Origin: UBA1731 sp045595285
GTDB lineage: Bacteria > Verrucomicrobiota > Kiritimatiellia > RFP12 > UBA1067
Direction of reading: 5' to 3'
Assembly: GCA_045595285.1 (NCBI GenBank)
Contig: JAZOAC010000135.1
Coordinates: forward strand, 1 to 64,000
Length of the DNA stretch: 64,000 nt
Below are positions 36,767-45,935 of this stretch, in pieces; within the stretch, counting starts at the first letter, position 1; each line of letters begins with the position of its first letter. The notes beneath the pieces are model-generated. The model had not been told where the DNA came from. It did not search any database and worked only from the letters and a program-made list of their open reading frames with translations. Made by a program: the position numbers and the translations under genes.

Positions 36767-37819
36767 TTACTTTTCCATTGCCACCGCAAGCTGATCCATA
36801 CCTGCGTAGTTAAAACGAAACGCACTCTCGCCCTTGCAGTCGGTCCAGGAGGCCATCATGAACCCCTTGAGTCTGCTATGGGAAATATGTGCGCGGCAGA
36901 ACTCCACCACCTTTCCGGCACAGTCGGAATTATCCGTCCTGCCAGACTTCTTAAGTTTGCCCGACATCCAATTCGAGGAACACGGCACCTGGTCAAACCC
37001 GGCCCTGTCCAGATCACAGAACAGGCGCAGTTTAGGCTTGAACCACTCCTTCATCTTGTCGATTTCATAGCCCTGTGCATCTTCGTTATAATACCAGTTG
37101 CTTTGAAGAACGCTCTTGGGGCATTTCTGGACAAACTCAGGATGCCTCCAGCCGTAGTCACTGAATATCCATGCGCGTGAGCCTGTCTTCTCAACCTCGT
37201 TCACAAACCAAAAGAGGTCGTGCCACCACAATTCGTTCTGTCTCAAGATCACAAAAGAGCGCTTGCGCTGATTTTCGGTTTTCTCCTCATCGAAACCAAG
37301 ATGGATGTAGCGGGGGTGCTCAAATATCTCCGACACATCCTTGATGATATCCGAACAGACGCGGTAATATATCTTCGTGGACACCATACGTCCATATTCC
37401 TTGAGCCACTGATGATGGGATGCGGAGAAATTCACTTTCGGGATCGGCTCCAGTCCCATAGCCTTAAGGCGACGGACCTCCGTGTGCATGCGGTCTGCGC
37501 TCCAGCTGCCCTTCACTGCGAGTTCCGGATGGCTCGGATACGCAAGAAACTCCCCCAGATCCATCACCACCATGTTGTAGCTGCACTTTACGGCATGATC
37601 AATCGTACGCTTCCAGATGTTTTCCGAAAAATATATCGCATCCCGCGTATAGCGTTTGCCGTCGATTCTGGGTTCACCCGGAGCGATCCACTCGCCCCAC
37701 ATGTTCATGCCCATATGAAGAAGCACCGCACGGATATCCTCCGGCTTCTTCGCGAATGCGGGTGGTGAGATGAGGGCCGACGCGGCAACAGCCGATTTAA
37801 TAAAGTCACGTCTGTTCAT
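36767..37819 (-). CDS. GH20-like TIM-barrel family, paralogue P1 (Tat-exported)
   Basis: 350 residues starting MNRRDFIKSAVAASAL, a twin-arginine signal; an in-frame GTG four codons earlier is disregarded. Known to me only as an uncharacterised family. The core shared with three other genes here runs: MDLGEFLAYPSHPELAVKGS, RLKAMGLEPIPKVNFSASHH, then YIHLGFDEE (D177-E178-E179) and a NELWWHD segment. The strand-end motif H-x-G-x-D-E resembles the catalytic Asp-Glu pair of GH20 hexosaminidases, so a retaining glycosidase acting through the substrate N-acetyl group is a reasonable guess. It follows a large secreted repeat protein and precedes the GH109-like gene. Confidence 0.65.
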   Translation of the reverse strand: MNRRDFIKSAVAASALISPPAFAKKPEDIRAVLLHMGMNMWGEWIAPGEPRIDGKRYTRDAIYFSENIWKRTIDHAVKCSYNMVVMDLGEFLAYPSHPELAVKGSWSADRMHTEVRRLKAMGLEPIPKVNFSASHHQWLKEYGRMVSTKIYYRVCSDIIKDVSEIFEHPRYIHLGFDEEKTENQRKRSFVILRQNELWWHDLFWFVNEVEKTGSRAWIFSDYGWRHPEFVQKCPKSVLQSNWYYNEDAQGYEIDKMKEWFKPKLRLFCDLDRAGFDQVPCSSNWMSGKLKKSGRTDNSDCAGKVVEFCRAHISHSRLKGFMMASWTDCKGESAFRFNYAGMDQLAVAMEK

Positions 37820-37830
37820 GATCCACCGCA

Positions 37831-40501
37831 CTACCTTATCGAAATCTGGAATCCGGGGATGAACGGTTCAAGACCGCCATCAGCACCCACGCGTACGCGG
37901 AGCCTGTCGGCGCCGCAGCGTATTTTGGAGATTGAACCGCTTTCAATGCGCAATGTCGCGCCGCTTCCGAGATTGTCCGAAACAAGAAGCGACGCACCTT
38001 CTTCGAAGGAGCAGGATACAAGCGTAAGCGTGGAACCATTCCCGAGAACCAACGGGGAATCCGCCTCCTTCACCACAAGTGCGCCGATGCTGTTCACGGT
38101 GCCTGACGCGGTCTCCAATCCACCGCCGGCCAACCAGATCGCCGCCCTGGTGTTTTCGCCGGATTCCTGACGTTTGCGGCTTACCTTGAACTGGTCGCTT
38201 GCAGCAAGCCGCAAGACACCGTTGCTAACGCATATTTCGTTCGGAAGCGTGACATCCCCCGAGAGCTCCAATGTTCCGGTGCCATTCTTGACAACATGCA
38301 CATTCCAGTATCCGTTCGCCTCCGTATTAAACGAATGATAATCAACGATATTCCCTGTGACGAAGAAATCCGAGCCGTCAGAAACATCATTTACGTTGAA
38401 AGTAAACGTCCTCTCTCCGTCACCGCCCGCAGCCAAGATGACCAGACCACTCTCGCAAATGGATGGAGAATCGCCGGTCACTATCCAGTTAGCACGTTGT
38501 GCGTCATTCAGGACTCGTGCCGGCTTGCCCTTGATGTTTGCGCCATCCATAAACGTAACATAGTTCAAATATGTATCGGACTCCGTTGCACTTTCCTCCT
38601 CCTCGCGAATTGAGAGCGTCCCGCCAACAAGATCAATCTGATCTGTTGTAGCAGTCTGCAAAGCACCTTTCAGTTTAAGAACGCCATTTGTCATTACACG
38701 ATATTTCGTCCAACGGGGATTTTGCACATGGCCGGAAAGTGTCAATGAGGCGTATGGATTTACGGTGACGACACTGTTGGAAGGAAATACAGTTGTGTCT
38801 ACTGACCGCACCGCAAGCGGAGAGCTTTCACTTCCGCCGAATGTCAGGTTTCCGCCATTCACGGCGGTGCTTACAGCAGCATATACCACTCCTCCAGTAG
38901 CAAATCGCAGACGCAAATTTTTAATGCCCCTTGATGTTGCCGAATCCGACACCCCGAACCCTCCCAATGTCGTACGAGATGCCGTGGTATATTGTTTGTA
39001 GTTGTAAAAATCCAACCCGTATGCAATCGATGGATCATCGACTTTCTTTATATACCAATTCCGATATCTTCCAGTGCGAGCCTCAATGTCGTTTCCATTC
39101 TGCTTCAAATCCAGCCCGATGCAATAGATATTGTTTTCATTTTCATCCTGAAACTGTACCGAACCGGCATTACCTGAAATATTCAGATTCACTCCATGCA
39201 CATAATGCCCTTTATTGGCATCATTATGATAGAAAGCATCCACCTCCACAAGATCCGAAAGATCATGGTTCTTTGCAATCGACGTGTAATAGTTTACTCC
39301 TCCGTCATCATATGCGTTAGGCATGTATTCCTCTCTTGCAACCGTAGCACGAGACCGGAATCTCAGGCCAATGTCTTTCACCCCGTGGCTGCCGCTTTCA
39401 TCGGACGTCGCAAGGCTCCCATATCGTCCCAACAAAGGCGAAGAACCTGCATCCGTGCTGAAATGCTCGAAGTCCATGCCCAAATGAACCTGATCGGCAA
39501 AGTAATCGTCTACAAGAACGCCATCCACATAATTTGTGGTAGAAATCTTATAGGTACGATATTTGCTCGTGTACGCTTCCACGTTTTCGCCGTTTTGCCT
39601 GAACTCCACAAGCACTCCCGTAACCAACGTGGGAGATGACTGCAACTGGAACTGGCATGTTTTTTCGCCAAAGCGACTACTTACGTGAGTATATTTAAGA
39701 TTGTATGCCTGTTGTTCATCAAAGAGGTTTTTCCCGAAATGGTATTTCCCGGAAACCGAATCAAGATCGGCAAGGCTGCAGTTTTCCGCGACTACAACCC
39801 ATTCAGCATCCGGGAGGTATCCGGCTCGAAAATGCGATGCGACTACGGCGTTTGTCACAATAATGTCGCCATTGCCTACTATCGTTTCGCCAATCGAGTC
39901 TCCCTCATATACGGAGTATTCGACCGGTGCGGCAGGCTTGCGCATGGCTATGAAACTTATGTTGAATGCTGAACGGGTACCTGCGGTGAGCGGACGTGGC
40001 AACACCCGAGGATTTTTCGCATCAACCATTGCGTCAAGGTCCATGCCAAGTTCCACGTCAAGCGGGTTGAGCGAAGCCGCCCTAACAGTATAGGCTATAA
40101 TGTCGTTTCCGCTTTGCACAAACTTAACTGTGACCGAAGCTGTGTACGGCGTCGGCGTAGATGTGCGCGTTACACCCTGAAACTGCACAGTCGCCGACTC
40201 CACCCCATTTTCTGACGACCTGACGATGTTGTATGGTCGCAGAATCTCGTTGTGGAGATCCTGATTTATCTGCCACCGTTGCCCGGAAGACGAACCTTTA
40301 TTAAAATAGGCGTATGCCGGTTCATAATCCGAAAGCTTCATACCTGTGAACACCGTATCCGGCTTGTCTGGATCCGATGAGAGCACCTCGTTTGAGGCAG
40401 CCTCAAAGGTAATGAAATCGTCCGACTGCTGAGCATTTGCAAGCAGCATAGTCATGCTGCAGGCAACGCAAAGACCAAGGTGTATTTTTTTTTTCTTTCA
40501 C
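37831..40501 (-). CDS. Large secreted repeat protein with autotransporter-type beta-strand repeats; signal peptide out of frame across an A10 tract
   Basis: About 890 residues. The open frame begins only at an internal ATG (40455), in the middle of a signal peptide. If one A is dropped from the A10 run at 40485-40494, translation from a GTG at 40501, 10 bases after AGAAAGGAG, reads MKEKKIHLGLCVACSMTMLL and then ANAQQ, an ideal Sec signal. Three modules of about 170 residues carry VKFVQSGNDIIAYT, VEFRQNGENVEAYT and LDLKQNGNDIEART. The C-terminal third has passenger-type beta-strand repeats (VKNGTGTLELSGDVTLPNE) and ends EPFIPGFQISIR. Probably a surface glycan-binding protein. A paralogue is at 45936-48263. 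As sequenced the gene is frameshifted; phase variation, slippage or a sequencing error could explain it. Confidence 0.65.
40485..40494 (-). other. A10 homopolymer within the signal-peptide codons
   Basis: Ten consecutive A residues on the coding (minus) strand directly after the start of the secreted-protein gene. Nine would join the ribosome-binding site, GTG start and signal peptide to the mature protein in one frame; ten does not. Confidence 0.8.
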
Positions 40502-40535
40502 AACACCATTTCTCCTTTCTAATGTTTGGAAACGA

Positions 40536-41684
40536 TTACCATTCGGCAACGGAGCCATCGGCATGACGCCAGACAGGGTTCTTCCAGTTGTGGGGATTCT
40601 TATTTTCCTCCATGACAAGCTCTTTGTTCACTTCGACACCGAGACCGGGGCGCTTCGGCAGCTCCACCGTGCCGTCAGTAAACTTGAAGTCATCCTTGTT
40701 GGTCACGTAATCGAGAACCGTCTTTCCGACATTGTAGTGGATGCCGATGGACTGCTCCTGGATAACCGCATTGTAGCTGATCGCATCGACGTGTAGGCAC
40801 GCCGCAAGCGCAATCGGTCCGAGCGGACAGTGCGGAGCGAGCGCCACATCGTACGCCTCCGCCATAGCGGCAATCTTCTTGACTTCTGTAATGCCGCCGG
40901 CGTGCGAAAGGTCGGGCTGGATGATATCCACGCCGCCAGAGGCAAGAAGCCTCTTGAAGTCATACTTGGTGAAAAGACGCTCTCCGGTCGCGATCGGCAC
41001 ATTGCATGCGGCGGCGATCTCCTTGAAGTCCTCCATGTGCTCGCAGAGAACAGGCTCTTCGATGAACATCGGGTCAAACTGTTCAAGCTTCTTCGCGAGC
41101 ACCTTCGCCATTGGCTTGTGGACGCGTCCATGGAAATCTATGGCGATACCGAAGTACTTGCCGCAGGCGTCTCGGATCTCCTGCACACGGGAGAGGACCG
41201 CATCCACCTTGTTATAAGTGTCGATCATCTGCAGCTCTTCGGTCGCGTTCATCTTCACCGCGGAGAATCCGGCGTCCATCTTCTCCTTCGCGGCGCGCCC
41301 GGTATCGCCGGGACGGTCACCGCCGATCCAGGAATAGACCTTCATCCTGTCGCGGCAACGTCCGCCCATCAGCTCATAGACGGGGGAGTTGAACACCTTG
41401 CCCTTGATGTCCCACAGCGCCTGATCGATACCGGAAAGCGCACTCATCAGCACGCCGCCGCCGCGGTAGAATCCGGCACGATAGATTGTGCTCCATATAT
41501 CCTCGATGCGGGAAGGATCCTTGCCGATGAGATAGTCGTGGTATTCCTCCACGCAAGAGAGAACAGCCTTGGCATGTCCTTCAAGCACAGCCTCGCCCCA
41601 TCCGGCCAGACCGGTATCAGTTACGATCTCCACAAATCCCCAGCGGGGACGGACAAAATAGACGTTTACCTTATCGATTTTCAT
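40536..41684 (-). CDS. dgoD: D-galactonate dehydratase (enolase superfamily)
   Basis: 382 residues of the mandelate-racemase/enolase type. Metal-binding residues appear as AIDFHGRVHKP, FIEEPVL and ATGERLF, with later active-site segments IQPDLSHAGG and LAPHCPLGPI. These and the C-terminal RPGLGVEVNKE match galactonate dehydratase, which forms 2-keto-3-deoxygalactonate. KdgK and Eda downstream can complete the pathway. No galactose dehydrogenase or lactonase is in the window, so galactonate may be imported or made elsewhere. It has a GAGGAA ribosome-binding site and lies between an exported phosphoesterase and the repeat protein. Confidence 0.9.
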   Translation of the reverse strand: MKIDKVNVYFVRPRWGFVEIVTDTGLAGWGEAVLEGHAKAVLSCVEEYHDYLIGKDPSRIEDIWSTIYRAGFYRGGGVLMSALSGIDQALWDIKGKVFNSPVYELMGGRCRDRMKVYSWIGGDRPGDTGRAAKEKMDAGFSAVKMNATEELQMIDTYNKVDAVLSRVQEIRDACGKYFGIAIDFHGRVHKPMAKVLAKKLEQFDPMFIEEPVLCEHMEDFKEIAAACNVPIATGERLFTKYDFKRLLASGGVDIIQPDLSHAGGITEVKKIAAMAEAYDVALAPHCPLGPIALAACLHVDAISYNAVIQEQSIGIHYNVGKTVLDYVTNKDDFKFTDGTVELPKRPGLGVEVNKELVMEENKNPHNWKNPVWRHADGSVAEW

Positions 41685-41711
41685 AATGATTCCTCATTTA
41701 TCTTATGTTTT

Positions 41712-43163
41712 TCAAGAAAATTTCCATTCGGTGAAAATCGGATCACCTTTATTACCGAAACTGTCGCAGGGGCGCACGGAAAAACGGTAGCGGCGGCCAC
41801 GCGAAGGATCAAGCCTCCCGTTCGGCGCGGGCAGGTCCGAAAGCGCAAACGGACAGACGACCGTTTTCGCGTCCGCCGCCTCGCCCTTGTAGAAACCGGA
41901 CGAATACACGCGCTTCGTGCGCCGCACCTTCACGGCATCAACATCCATTTCCTGCAGCTGCACCTCGAAATCGAACGCCCGGGCTCGTCCACCGGCGGCA
42001 AAAACATTTGGGAACGAAACGAACAGCGCCCGCACGGATTCGCCCTTGCGGTCGGCCGCAAACCCCTCTCCGACCGATATCTCCGCATCATCGGCAAACT
42101 CCGGAGGCTTCGAGCGCAGCGCCCGTTTGACGAGCGGATCGACCCTGCCCGGAATCGGCACGATCCAATCGTCCCCGAGCGAAAGATCATTCGCGAAATC
42201 ACGCCGTTCGAAGGCGATTCTGTCCCGATAGACGCGGCAGACCATTCCATGCTTGCCGTCTTCCGGGCGAAGCCTCGGCAGAAGCTGATCACCGGTATCG
42301 ACAGCACCGTCGATCTCTGAGTTTTCGCGTCCCCCGAACGGTATCAGAAACCGCAGAGCCGCCGTTCCGACCGATGTGAATTCCCCGCGCCAGAGAGTAC
42401 GCTCGTCGTTGAGCGGCGTGTGCGAATGCCCTGAGACGGCAACCGCATTGGAAAATTTCGACAGCGCTCTGGTTGCCGTGCCGTCATCCTGTCCCCACGT
42501 CCACGGCGCACTGCACGTACCCCGCGGATGCATATGCTGAACAAAGAAAAACACATCCTCTCCGGCAAGTTCGGATTCCATCCCGGCAAGATATTCCGGA
42601 AGGTCCGTCTGTCCGGGCGGCGCAGTGCGGCGCTGACGGTCGTTCCGGTACTGGTAGCTGGAGCCGACAAAACAGACGCCGTTGATCCGCTTTTTCCACA
42701 ACGGCTCGTATTCGCAGCCGAAAAGACGCTTCCATTCTCTGCGCAAACGATCATCGGCATCAAGATTCTCGGCGACAACGCGATCCCACGGCATTTTGAT
42801 TTCGTCCGCCCAGTCACGGCTCCAGCGCTGAAGGTCGTGATTGCCGAGGACCGTAAGCAGTTCGACCCTGCGGCCGTCAGCCCCACGACCGTCGGGGAAT
42901 ACGGAGAACCACGCATTCGCAAGATGCTCCAGTTCGCCGGAGAGTCCGTTGTCGATCATGTCTCCCGCCATGACTACAGCGTCCACCTGCCGGTCGCGGA
43001 AATACCTGAGCGCATGGACGGTCTCCTTCGCCGACTCCGCATCGACGATGTGCATGTCGCTCAGGATTCCGAACACGAGCCGAGGCCGCTCCGCCGCAAA
43101 TGACGGCATCGCAACCGCGGCCACAGCTCCGCCCAAAAAACCTCTGCGGGAAACCGCGTTCAT
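41712..43163 (-). CDS. Exported metallophosphoesterase with C-terminal beta domain
   Basis: 483 residues with a Tat-type signal (SRRGFLGGAVAAVAMPSFA). The calcineurin-like domain has ILSDMHIVD, VMAGDMIDNG, VLGNHDL and, later, VSGHSHTPL as the metal-binding set. A C-terminal beta-sandwich region (about 350-483) follows. It differs from the phosphoesterase at 33308-34699 in having no N-terminal fibronectin domain. Substrate unknown. It lies 4 bases after the GH16 gene, so it is part of the same operon. Confidence 0.85.
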   Translation of the reverse strand: MNAVSRRGFLGGAVAAVAMPSFAAERPRLVFGILSDMHIVDAESAKETVHALRYFRDRQVDAVVMAGDMIDNGLSGELEHLANAWFSVFPDGRGADGRRVELLTVLGNHDLQRWSRDWADEIKMPWDRVVAENLDADDRLRREWKRLFGCEYEPLWKKRINGVCFVGSSYQYRNDRQRRTAPPGQTDLPEYLAGMESELAGEDVFFFVQHMHPRGTCSAPWTWGQDDGTATRALSKFSNAVAVSGHSHTPLNDERTLWRGEFTSVGTAALRFLIPFGGRENSEIDGAVDTGDQLLPRLRPEDGKHGMVCRVYRDRIAFERRDFANDLSLGDDWIVPIPGRVDPLVKRALRSKPPEFADDAEISVGEGFAADRKGESVRALFVSFPNVFAAGGRARAFDFEVQLQEMDVDAVKVRRTKRVYSSGFYKGEAADAKTVVCPFALSDLPAPNGRLDPSRGRRYRFSVRPCDSFGNKGDPIFTEWKFS

Positions 43164-43167
43164 TCAA

Positions 43168-44124
43168 TCAATCCTCCACTATATCAAACACGCGGATGTA
43201 ATCGACGGCGAAGTCGTCGCCGAGAGCCTCGTCCAACCGAGGATCTTTCGTGGCGTTCTTCTTGTAGTTCATCGCTTCGGTAGTGATGTAGATGAACTCC
43301 TTCGTCTGGGAGACGACTTCGCCTTTACCCTTGCCGACCTTCTCACCGTGCTGTCTGCCGTCGACAAAAATCGTAAATCCGTCGCTCTCCCACAGCAATC
43401 CGTACGTATGGAACTCCTCGGAACCGAGCTTGAGGATGTGCGGACTCGTCTTCGGCTTTTCGCCCGGCTTCATGCGCGGAGTGACGAACACTCCGTAGTC
43501 TGGACCGTAGCCGTTGTAGTGGAAGCAGTGCGGAATAACCTCGCCCGGGACGAACGACTCCATCACGTCAATCTCCACTCCGCTCCGCGCCGGATCGAGC
43601 GTCGCGCCAATATCCACGGAATTGAGCCAAAACGCGCTCCACCAGCCGGGCTTGCGCTGAAGGCGGCACCGGCATTCGTAATAGCCGTACCGATGCTCGA
43701 ACTTCGGCGCTTCACGTTTCCGGTACGCCCAGCGGCGGAATCCGTTCTGTCCACGGTCGCTCAGTTCGGGATCGACCGGTTCGTCCCAGATGCGGTTGCC
43801 CGTCTGGAGACTCGCGGAGCAGAACTGACCGTCCGGACGTTTCTTCAGCTTCATGTACATTATGCCGTCCTTGAACTCGAGCGTGTCGTCTTCAGGACCT
43901 GCAAACCAGCTCGCCCGCTCGCCCATGTAGTTCGTGCGGTACATCCATTTCGAATCATCCAACCTGTCGCCGTTGAATTCATCATTCCATATGAGCTTAA
44001 AGTTCTTGCCCGGCGGCAAAAGCGAAACCGCCTCCCCTTTTACAGCCTCAACCGTCTGTGGCGGTCTTGCATCCCAGACGATCGCCGAAGCGAACGCCAG
44101 CATCGAAACAGTCAGAACGTTCAT
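43168..44124 (-). CDS. GH16 endo-beta-glycanase
   Basis: 318 residues. The catalytic motif is GVEIDVMESF, with E184 as nucleophile, D186 and E189 as acid/base. FKLIWNDEFNGDRLDDSKW near residue 42 is the normal start of the GH16 jelly roll, and WWSAFWL precedes the active site. It hydrolyses internal beta-1,3 or beta-1,4 links in glucans or galactans; the surrounding galactonate genes favour a galactan-type substrate but the subfamily is not clear. The first 16 residues are hydrophobic with no positive charge, so export is likely but not certain. Its ATG overlaps the stop of the P2 gene. Confidence 0.9.
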   Translation of the reverse strand: MNVLTVSMLAFASAIVWDARPPQTVEAVKGEAVSLLPPGKNFKLIWNDEFNGDRLDDSKWMYRTNYMGERASWFAGPEDDTLEFKDGIMYMKLKKRPDGQFCSASLQTGNRIWDEPVDPELSDRGQNGFRRWAYRKREAPKFEHRYGYYECRCRLQRKPGWWSAFWLNSVDIGATLDPARSGVEIDVMESFVPGEVIPHCFHYNGYGPDYGVFVTPRMKPGEKPKTSPHILKLGSEEFHTYGLLWESDGFTIFVDGRQHGEKVGKGKGEVVSQTKEFIYITTEAMNYKKNATKDPRLDEALGDDFAVDYIRVFDIVED

Positions 44125-45116
44125 ATCTGATCCTTCCCTTCAAACATTGCACGAGCAACATCGTTCATGTCGCAACCGGCCATAAACTTAAAGTCTCCAT
44201 CCTTGGTGGAAGTGCACCATGGCACCATGAAGAATCCCGAAATCCGTTCCGGTGGGATATGCTTTCTGCAGAACATCGCAAGATTCGGATGATTCTTCAC
44301 GTTGACTGCAAGACCTCTCGCCTTCAGTCTGCCGCTGCACCATACGCTGCCGCACGGGACAAGGTCGAATCCTTTCTCCGCCATGCGCGTAAACACGTCG
44401 CTGCGCGAATGGTCGGAATCAACCGCCGCTTTTGGATCCGTGAATCGTTCCGCATAGCTCCACGGCGAATGCAGAAAGGATTTCGGCAGACGCGCATAGA
44501 ATTCCTTCGGATCACGGGTTCCCGGATTGGAGAACATCCACGGACGGCTGTTGTTCTTCTCCAGGCACTTTGCGTAGAATCCGATGTCATGCCACCACAG
44601 ATCACCCTCACGGTACACGCAGTACGCATTGCCGCTGGACCACTTGTACCCCTCTTCATCCATGCCGATGTGGAAATAGGGAGGATTGTCGAATATCTCG
44701 CAGGTGTCGTCGATGAGATCCTTCACCACCTTGTAGTATGTCGGCGATGAGATCATACGCGCGTAATCGCCCAACCAGAAGTCGTGGCAGGTGGAGAAAT
44801 TGAGTTTCGGCACCACCGTAAGCCCGCCCGCCTTGAGGCGCTTGACTTCCCTGTTGAGCTTCTCCGCGCTCCAGCTTCCCTTGACGGCGATTTCGGGATG
44901 GGACGGATAAACCACACCCTCTCCGACGTCGATGACAAGCGTATTGGTACCGGATCCCGGCTCCAGCAGGCGCTTCATCCGCAGATTCCAGGATGCATCC
45001 GTGCACAGCAGACGGTCCGTACAGAAATTAGACCATTTCATGCGGCCGGGACCCCGCCAGATCGCCTCGTCATGCCACATGTTGTAACCCAGATGCTGCA
45101 TCACTGCCCAGATCAT
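44121..45116 (-). CDS. GH20-like TIM-barrel family, paralogue P2 (no signal peptide)
   Basis: 331 residues starting MIWAVMQHLGYNMWHDEAIW. This ATG overlaps the stop codon of P3 (ATGA), whereas longer upstream readings run into P3. The core matches P1 and P4: VIDVGEGVVYPSHPEIAVKG, VVPKLNFSTCHDFWL and YFHIGMDEEGYKW with the D-E-E set, then GDLWWHD. With no signal it would be cytoplasmic, in contrast to P1, suggesting a role on imported oligosaccharides; no catalytic function has been shown. It is translationally coupled to both neighbours, P3 and GH16. Confidence 0.62.
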   Translation of the reverse strand: MIWAVMQHLGYNMWHDEAIWRGPGRMKWSNFCTDRLLCTDASWNLRMKRLLEPGSGTNTLVIDVGEGVVYPSHPEIAVKGSWSAEKLNREVKRLKAGGLTVVPKLNFSTCHDFWLGDYARMISSPTYYKVVKDLIDDTCEIFDNPPYFHIGMDEEGYKWSSGNAYCVYREGDLWWHDIGFYAKCLEKNNSRPWMFSNPGTRDPKEFYARLPKSFLHSPWSYAERFTDPKAAVDSDHSRSDVFTRMAEKGFDLVPCGSVWCSGRLKARGLAVNVKNHPNLAMFCRKHIPPERISGFFMVPWCTSTKDGDFKFMAGCDMNDVARAMFEGKDQI

Positions 45117-45925
45117 ATCGTCATCTCCTTGAGAGTGCCCAAAACACGGGAAGACGGCAATTTCCCCACGATCACCGCATCTCCGTCCGTACGGATGAAC
45201 GGGACAGAGTCGCATCCGGCCTTAACCACCTGCATGAAACGGTCCGCATTGCGCCTTACCGTCAGCGGCTTCAGATTGGAATACACGATGTCCCGCGGAC
45301 AGTCCGCCAGAAAATCCTTCATTCCCCACGGATAATCGAACCATGCCCATGTCCGCGCCCCCGTCTCCTTCACCCAGTCGGAGGTCTTGGCAAGATAACG
45401 CATCCAGAGATCTCCTTGGCGCATCACCGCATACCCTCCTGACGGATGTTGCGTTTGCCCCTCATCCGAGAATCCGATGTGAATGAACCGCGGAGAACCG
45501 AATATTCCATACGCGTCCTTCAAGAGGTCGCGGACAAGGGCGTCGTACGGCTTTGAACACACCATACGGTCGTAGACGCCAAGCCACGAATCCCGTGCAG
45601 TGCAGAAATCAAGGAGCGGAACGACTTCGATCCCGCCATCCTTCAACCCTTTGACCAACGCCGAAGCCTTCTCCGGTGACATGGAACTCTTCGTTGCTAT
45701 TTCGGGATGGGATGGATAAACGACGCCGTCCTGGACATCCACCAAAGCCACATTGAAACCGCCGGCGCAAAGCTTCGCTTTCAATGCCGATGCGGAAGCT
45801 CCGCCGAAAAAGGATTTTCCCGCAAGCAAAGCCGCCTTGAACGGTCGCTTATCCGAGGCAAATGACGGGAAAGTCAGACCGGCAACCACCGCGGAAGCTC
45901 CTGACATGAACTGTTTGCGTGTCAT
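45113..45925 (-). CDS. GH20-like TIM-barrel family, paralogue P3 (divergent, exported)
   Basis: 270 residues with a Tat-like/Sec signal beginning MTRKQFMSGASAVVAGL, preceded by GAGGAG at correct spacing; a longer reading would overlap the upstream gene. The family core is present but eroded: VQDGVVYPSHPEIATKSSMS, VVPLLDFCTARDSWL and RFIHIGFSDEGQ. Where P1, P2 and P4 have G-x-D-E-E, P3 has G-F-S-D-E-G, so the acidic pair is moved by one position or lost. It is also about 60 residues shorter. It may be an inactive or binding-only relative. Confidence 0.6.
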   Translation of the reverse strand: MTRKQFMSGASAVVAGLTFPSFASDKRPFKAALLAGKSFFGGASASALKAKLCAGGFNVALVDVQDGVVYPSHPEIATKSSMSPEKASALVKGLKDGGIEVVPLLDFCTARDSWLGVYDRMVCSKPYDALVRDLLKDAYGIFGSPRFIHIGFSDEGQTQHPSGGYAVMRQGDLWMRYLAKTSDWVKETGARTWAWFDYPWGMKDFLADCPRDIVYSNLKPLTVRRNADRFMQVVKAGCDSVPFIRTDGDAVIVGKLPSSRVLGTLKEMTI

Positions 45926-45935
45926 TGGCAACTCC

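Noticed and set aside
37820..37831. GTG start for P1 four codons upstream
   Set aside because: The twin-arginine signal begins ideally at the ATG at 37819.
40830..42320. 496-codon plus-strand frame over dgoD and the phosphoesterase
   Set aside because: Crosses two clearly coding minus-strand genes with intact active-site motifs; composition of an antisense shadow.
42841..44130. 429-codon plus-strand frame over GH16
   Set aside because: Antisense shadow; no domain, no ribosome-binding site.
44121..45215. Longer start for P2 at 45215
   Set aside because: Would overlap P3 by about 100 bases; the ATGA overlap at 45113-45116 gives a natural coupled start.
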